A DNA stretch of 7,084 nt, taken from positions 1 to 7,084 of the forward strand of contig CAZDDI010000110.1 in the NCBI GenBank assembly GCA_964504195.1, in the 5' to 3' direction. Source of the DNA: CAZDDI01 sp964504195 (GTDB taxonomy: Bacteria > Chloroflexota > Anaerolineae > B4-G1 > SLSP01). The notes beneath the pieces were generated by a model that searched no databases, was not told the DNA's origin, and saw nothing but the letters and a program-made list of their open reading frames with translations. The position numbers and the translations under genes were made by a program. Shown piece after piece: positions 5,467 through 7,084 of this stretch; position 1 is the first letter of the stretch; every line of letters starts with the position of its first letter.

Positions 5467-6309
5467 TCAAACAGGCGGAAACGTGCCAGCGCGCAACTCG
5501 CGCAAGGTCTGTTGGATTTCTTCGCGGGTGTTCATCACAAATGGGCCATAACGGGCAATGGGTTCATGCAGCGGTTGACCGGAAATGAACAGGAGGCGCG
5601 CAACCTGCGCGCCCGCGTGGATTTCTACCGCGTCCCCAGCGCCCAGCACGAGCATCTGTGTAGCGTTGAGCACCTGCCCACCCAGGTTGATGTCGCCCTC
5701 AAACAAATAGACCAGCACATTGTGCGTTGTGGGAGTGGGCAACGTCACCACACTGCCGGGGGGCAAGGTGATGTCGAGGTAGGTCGGCTGCACAGCGATC
5801 TCCGTCACCGGGCCGCGCACGCCCGCCACCTCACCGGCGATGATACGCGCCCGCGCGCCGCCGGGCAAGGCGACTTCGGGGATCTCGTCTGCGCGGAGCT
5901 CCTGGTAGCGCGCGGGGGACATCTTGAGCGCGGCGGGCAGGTTCACCCACAGCTGAAAACCATCCAACCGACCCGCCACCGGCTGCGGCATCTCTTCATG
6001 GAGGATGCCGCGCCCAGAGGTCATCCACTGCACCGCCCCCGCCCCAACGATGCCGGCGTTGCCGATGCTATCGCGGTGGGCGACGTTGCCCGCGAGCATA
6101 TAGGTGACGGTTTCGATGCCCCGGTGCGGGTGCATGGGGAAGCCGGGCAGCACATCGGCGGGGTTAGCAGCGCGAAAATCATCGAAGAGCAAAAACGGGT
6201 CTACGTGATCCAGTATGGGCAGCGCGATGCTGCGCCGCAGCAACACGCCCGCGCCTTCGCGGACATACTGCGGTTCCACCTGCTGGGCGATACTGCGAAA
6301 TACAGTCAT
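5467..6309 (-). CDS. Pirin family protein (bicupin)
   Basis: The 280-residue length and sequence are typical of bacterial pirins such as E. coli YhhW. The N-terminal cupin (about 30-125) carries the signature FPMHPHRGIETVTYMLAG and WMTSGRGILHEEMP. The four metal ligands are present: His60, His62, His104 and Glu106, spaced as His56, His58, His101 and Glu103 of human pirin. The C-terminal cupin (about 160-245) lacks the ligands, as in the family, and the end has the usual EPIARYGPFVMNTREEI. Members bind Fe or another metal; some have quercetin 2,3-dioxygenase activity and others act as redox-linked regulators, so the substrate here is open. The protein is cytoplasmic, with no signal peptide. 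A strong ribosome site, GGAGGAGGT, stands five bases upstream of the ATG. It lies 87 bases after the lipoprotein gene in the same direction. Confidence 0.95.
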   Translation of the reverse strand: MTVFRSIAQQVEPQYVREGAGVLLRRSIALPILDHVDPFLLFDDFRAANPADVLPGFPMHPHRGIETVTYMLAGNVAHRDSIGNAGIVGAGAVQWMTSGRGILHEEMPQPVAGRLDGFQLWVNLPAALKMSPARYQELRADEIPEVALPGGARARIIAGEVAGVRGPVTEIAVQPTYLDITLPPGSVVTLPTPTTHNVLVYLFEGDINLGGQVLNATQMLVLGAGDAVEIHAGAQVARLLFISGQPLHEPIARYGPFVMNTREEIQQTLRELRAGTFPPV

Positions 6310-6396
6310 GGAATACCTCCTCCGAAAATCTCAAATCAACATTAACCGATCACGGAGCTGACTATCCGCTCTGAGCGTTGAGGGGAGCACCACAAG

Positions 6397-6828
6397 TCAA
6401 CGTTGCCGGAGTTTGGCGGAATCGAACCACAGGCCGGTAATCAGATGCGGCTCGGCGGCCTCGAAGACTACGCGCACTGTCACGGGGCTTTCCTGCTCGA
6501 ACTCGGCTGTGTAGATAACGGTAATCATCTCTCCCTGCTGCTGCACCGTCTGCACTTCACGCGAAACGTACAGGCCGATCTTGCCAAGGATTTGTACCTG
6601 CATGTCAGCGAGCGCCGCGGGAGTAACCCCCGATAACATAGCCTCGTTGAAATCATGAGAGAAAACCTCGTAATCTCCAGCGTTCATTCCAGCGAGCAGA
6701 TTATCGGTCATCGTTTCGCTATACGCCAAAACCGCCTCGCGCTCGTCGCCGGTCAATGTACGTGGGGCTGAACGAGAACAAGCGGACAAGAACATGAACA
6801 ACATCAAAATTGCAAACACCTTACGCAT
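6397..6828 (-). CDS. Small lipoprotein, DUF3887-like
   Basis: The product has 143 residues. Residues 1-17 form a lipoprotein signal peptide: MRK, a hydrophobic core VFAILMLFMF, then the lipobox LSAC, with Cys17 as the lipidation site. The mature part (about 30-140) has the helix-then-strand layout of the DUF3887 family: ETMTDNLLAGMNAGDYEVFSHDFNEAM, then a helix ending in LGKIG, then strands (MITVIYTAEFEQESPVTVRVVFE, HLITGLWFDS). These domains are often extracytoplasmic NTF2-like folds with no known reaction. GGAGG five bases before the ATG supports the start. It is the first gene of a possible minus-strand series with pirin and the TPR gene. No convincing promoter is visible upstream, where decayed insertion-element ends lie. 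The family name is a recognition by pattern and could be a neighbouring NTF2-like group. Confidence 0.8.
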   Translation of the reverse strand: MRKVFAILMLFMFLSACSRSAPRTLTGDEREAVLAYSETMTDNLLAGMNAGDYEVFSHDFNEAMLSGVTPAALADMQVQILGKIGLYVSREVQTVQQQGEMITVIYTAEFEQESPVTVRVVFEAAEPHLITGLWFDSAKLRQR

Positions 6829-6853
6829 CAGAGCCTCCAGTTCAAGGAAATTA

Positions 6854-6975
6854 GGACTTACGCAATACCACGGCCCGAACCTGTCGGAAACAGCGCTTTA
6901 GGGATAGTGCGTAAATCTCGGAAATAATGTTTATCGGGAAGAACCGGTATTTTTCGTCACTTTTTACGCAATACC
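6854..6975. repeat. Three TTACGCAATACC-type repeats, likely decayed insertion-element ends
   Basis: TTACGCAATACC occurs twice, without mismatch, at 6858-6869 and 6964-6975. Between them a related inverted copy (reverse complement GATTTACGCACTATCC) lies at 6902-6917. The first and inverted copies would bound a 64-bp element (6854-6917); the inverted and third copies would bound another of similar size. GGACTTACGCA is a common kind of insertion-sequence or MITE terminus in Chloroflexota and cyanobacteria; that is recalled, not searched. The rest of 6841-7084 shows no gene I can support. Confidence 0.45.
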
Positions 6976-7084
6976 GCAAAACTAACCCGGTAGTATGCTC
7001 AAAACACGCCTATTGACGGCTTTGACAGAGTGACTTTGGCGCTATGGCCGTCCAAGGCAATGCCGGAGGGCCACCGGGAGAGGC

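Noticed and set aside
5405..5470. An upstream ATG (5470) for the small TPR gene
   Set aside because: It would translate the hairpin and overlap the pirin stop; the ATG at 5404 has a strong AAGGAG at the right distance.
5512..6345. A 277-codon open frame on the plus strand
   Set aside because: It lies antisense to the clearly recognisable pirin gene; its composition (His, Arg and Gln rich) is a shadow of a GC-rich coding strand.
7022..7050. TTGACA as a -35 box near the right edge
   Set aside because: The position 17 bases downstream holds TGGCCG, which is not a -10 box.
6990..7084. Possible gene ends at the right edge (minus-strand open frames, and an ATG at 7044 on the plus strand)
   Set aside because: Several frames are open over this short GC-rich stretch and none has a ribosome site or recognisable motif, so no choice can be supported.

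Overview
This 7,084-base window reads as bacterial chromosome. It carries an AfsR/LuxR-like STAND ATPase with TPR repeats, a small TPR protein, a pirin, several secreted or lipid-anchored proteins of unknown role, and short dispersed palindromes built on AGACCTGRCAGGTTT. That mix fits a filamentous, multicellular-style bacterium, most likely Chloroflexota (Anaerolineae-like). The assignment is an inference from gene style and repeats; no rRNA or marker gene is present to confirm it.

Left part (1-1615, minus strand). First comes the broken gene of a secreted protein with a putative amidase domain. It is cut by an in-frame TAG just after its Cys motif, and recognisable sequence continues to the window edge with two more TAGs. 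Next is a gap of about 300 bases holding the first copy of a 134-bp MITE-like element (848-981). Then comes a membrane-anchored protein of unknown function (1028-1615).

Centre (1616-4738). A divergent intergenic region of 244 bases holds a minus-strand -10 box preceded by three phased 11-bp repeat units, and a sigma70-like promoter facing right. The rightward gene is a STAND regulator: HTH, NB-ARC-type ATPase, TPRs. It is split by a one-base frameshift near 3995; rejoined it would be 912 residues. Its 3' end is occupied by the second copy of the MITE-like element (4586-4721), which supplies the present stop codon. Removing the element and one 8-bp target duplicate restores a different, plausible end of the gene.

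Right part (4758-7084, minus strand). In transcription order there is a small lipoprotein (DUF3887-like), a pirin-family cupin and a compact TPR protein, ending in a strand-specific intrinsic terminator. A perfect 15-bp-stem hairpin, related to the inner arms of the MITE-like element, lies between pirin and the TPR gene. The last 250 bases hold no supportable gene but contain three copies of a TTACGCAATACC motif that look like the ends of decayed insertion elements.

The main themes are decay by small lesions and mobile repeats (amber codons, frameshift, MITE insertion at a stop codon), and a possible self-contained regulatory pair: the STAND gene and the divergent membrane-protein gene with SARP/AfsR-box-like phased repeats between them.
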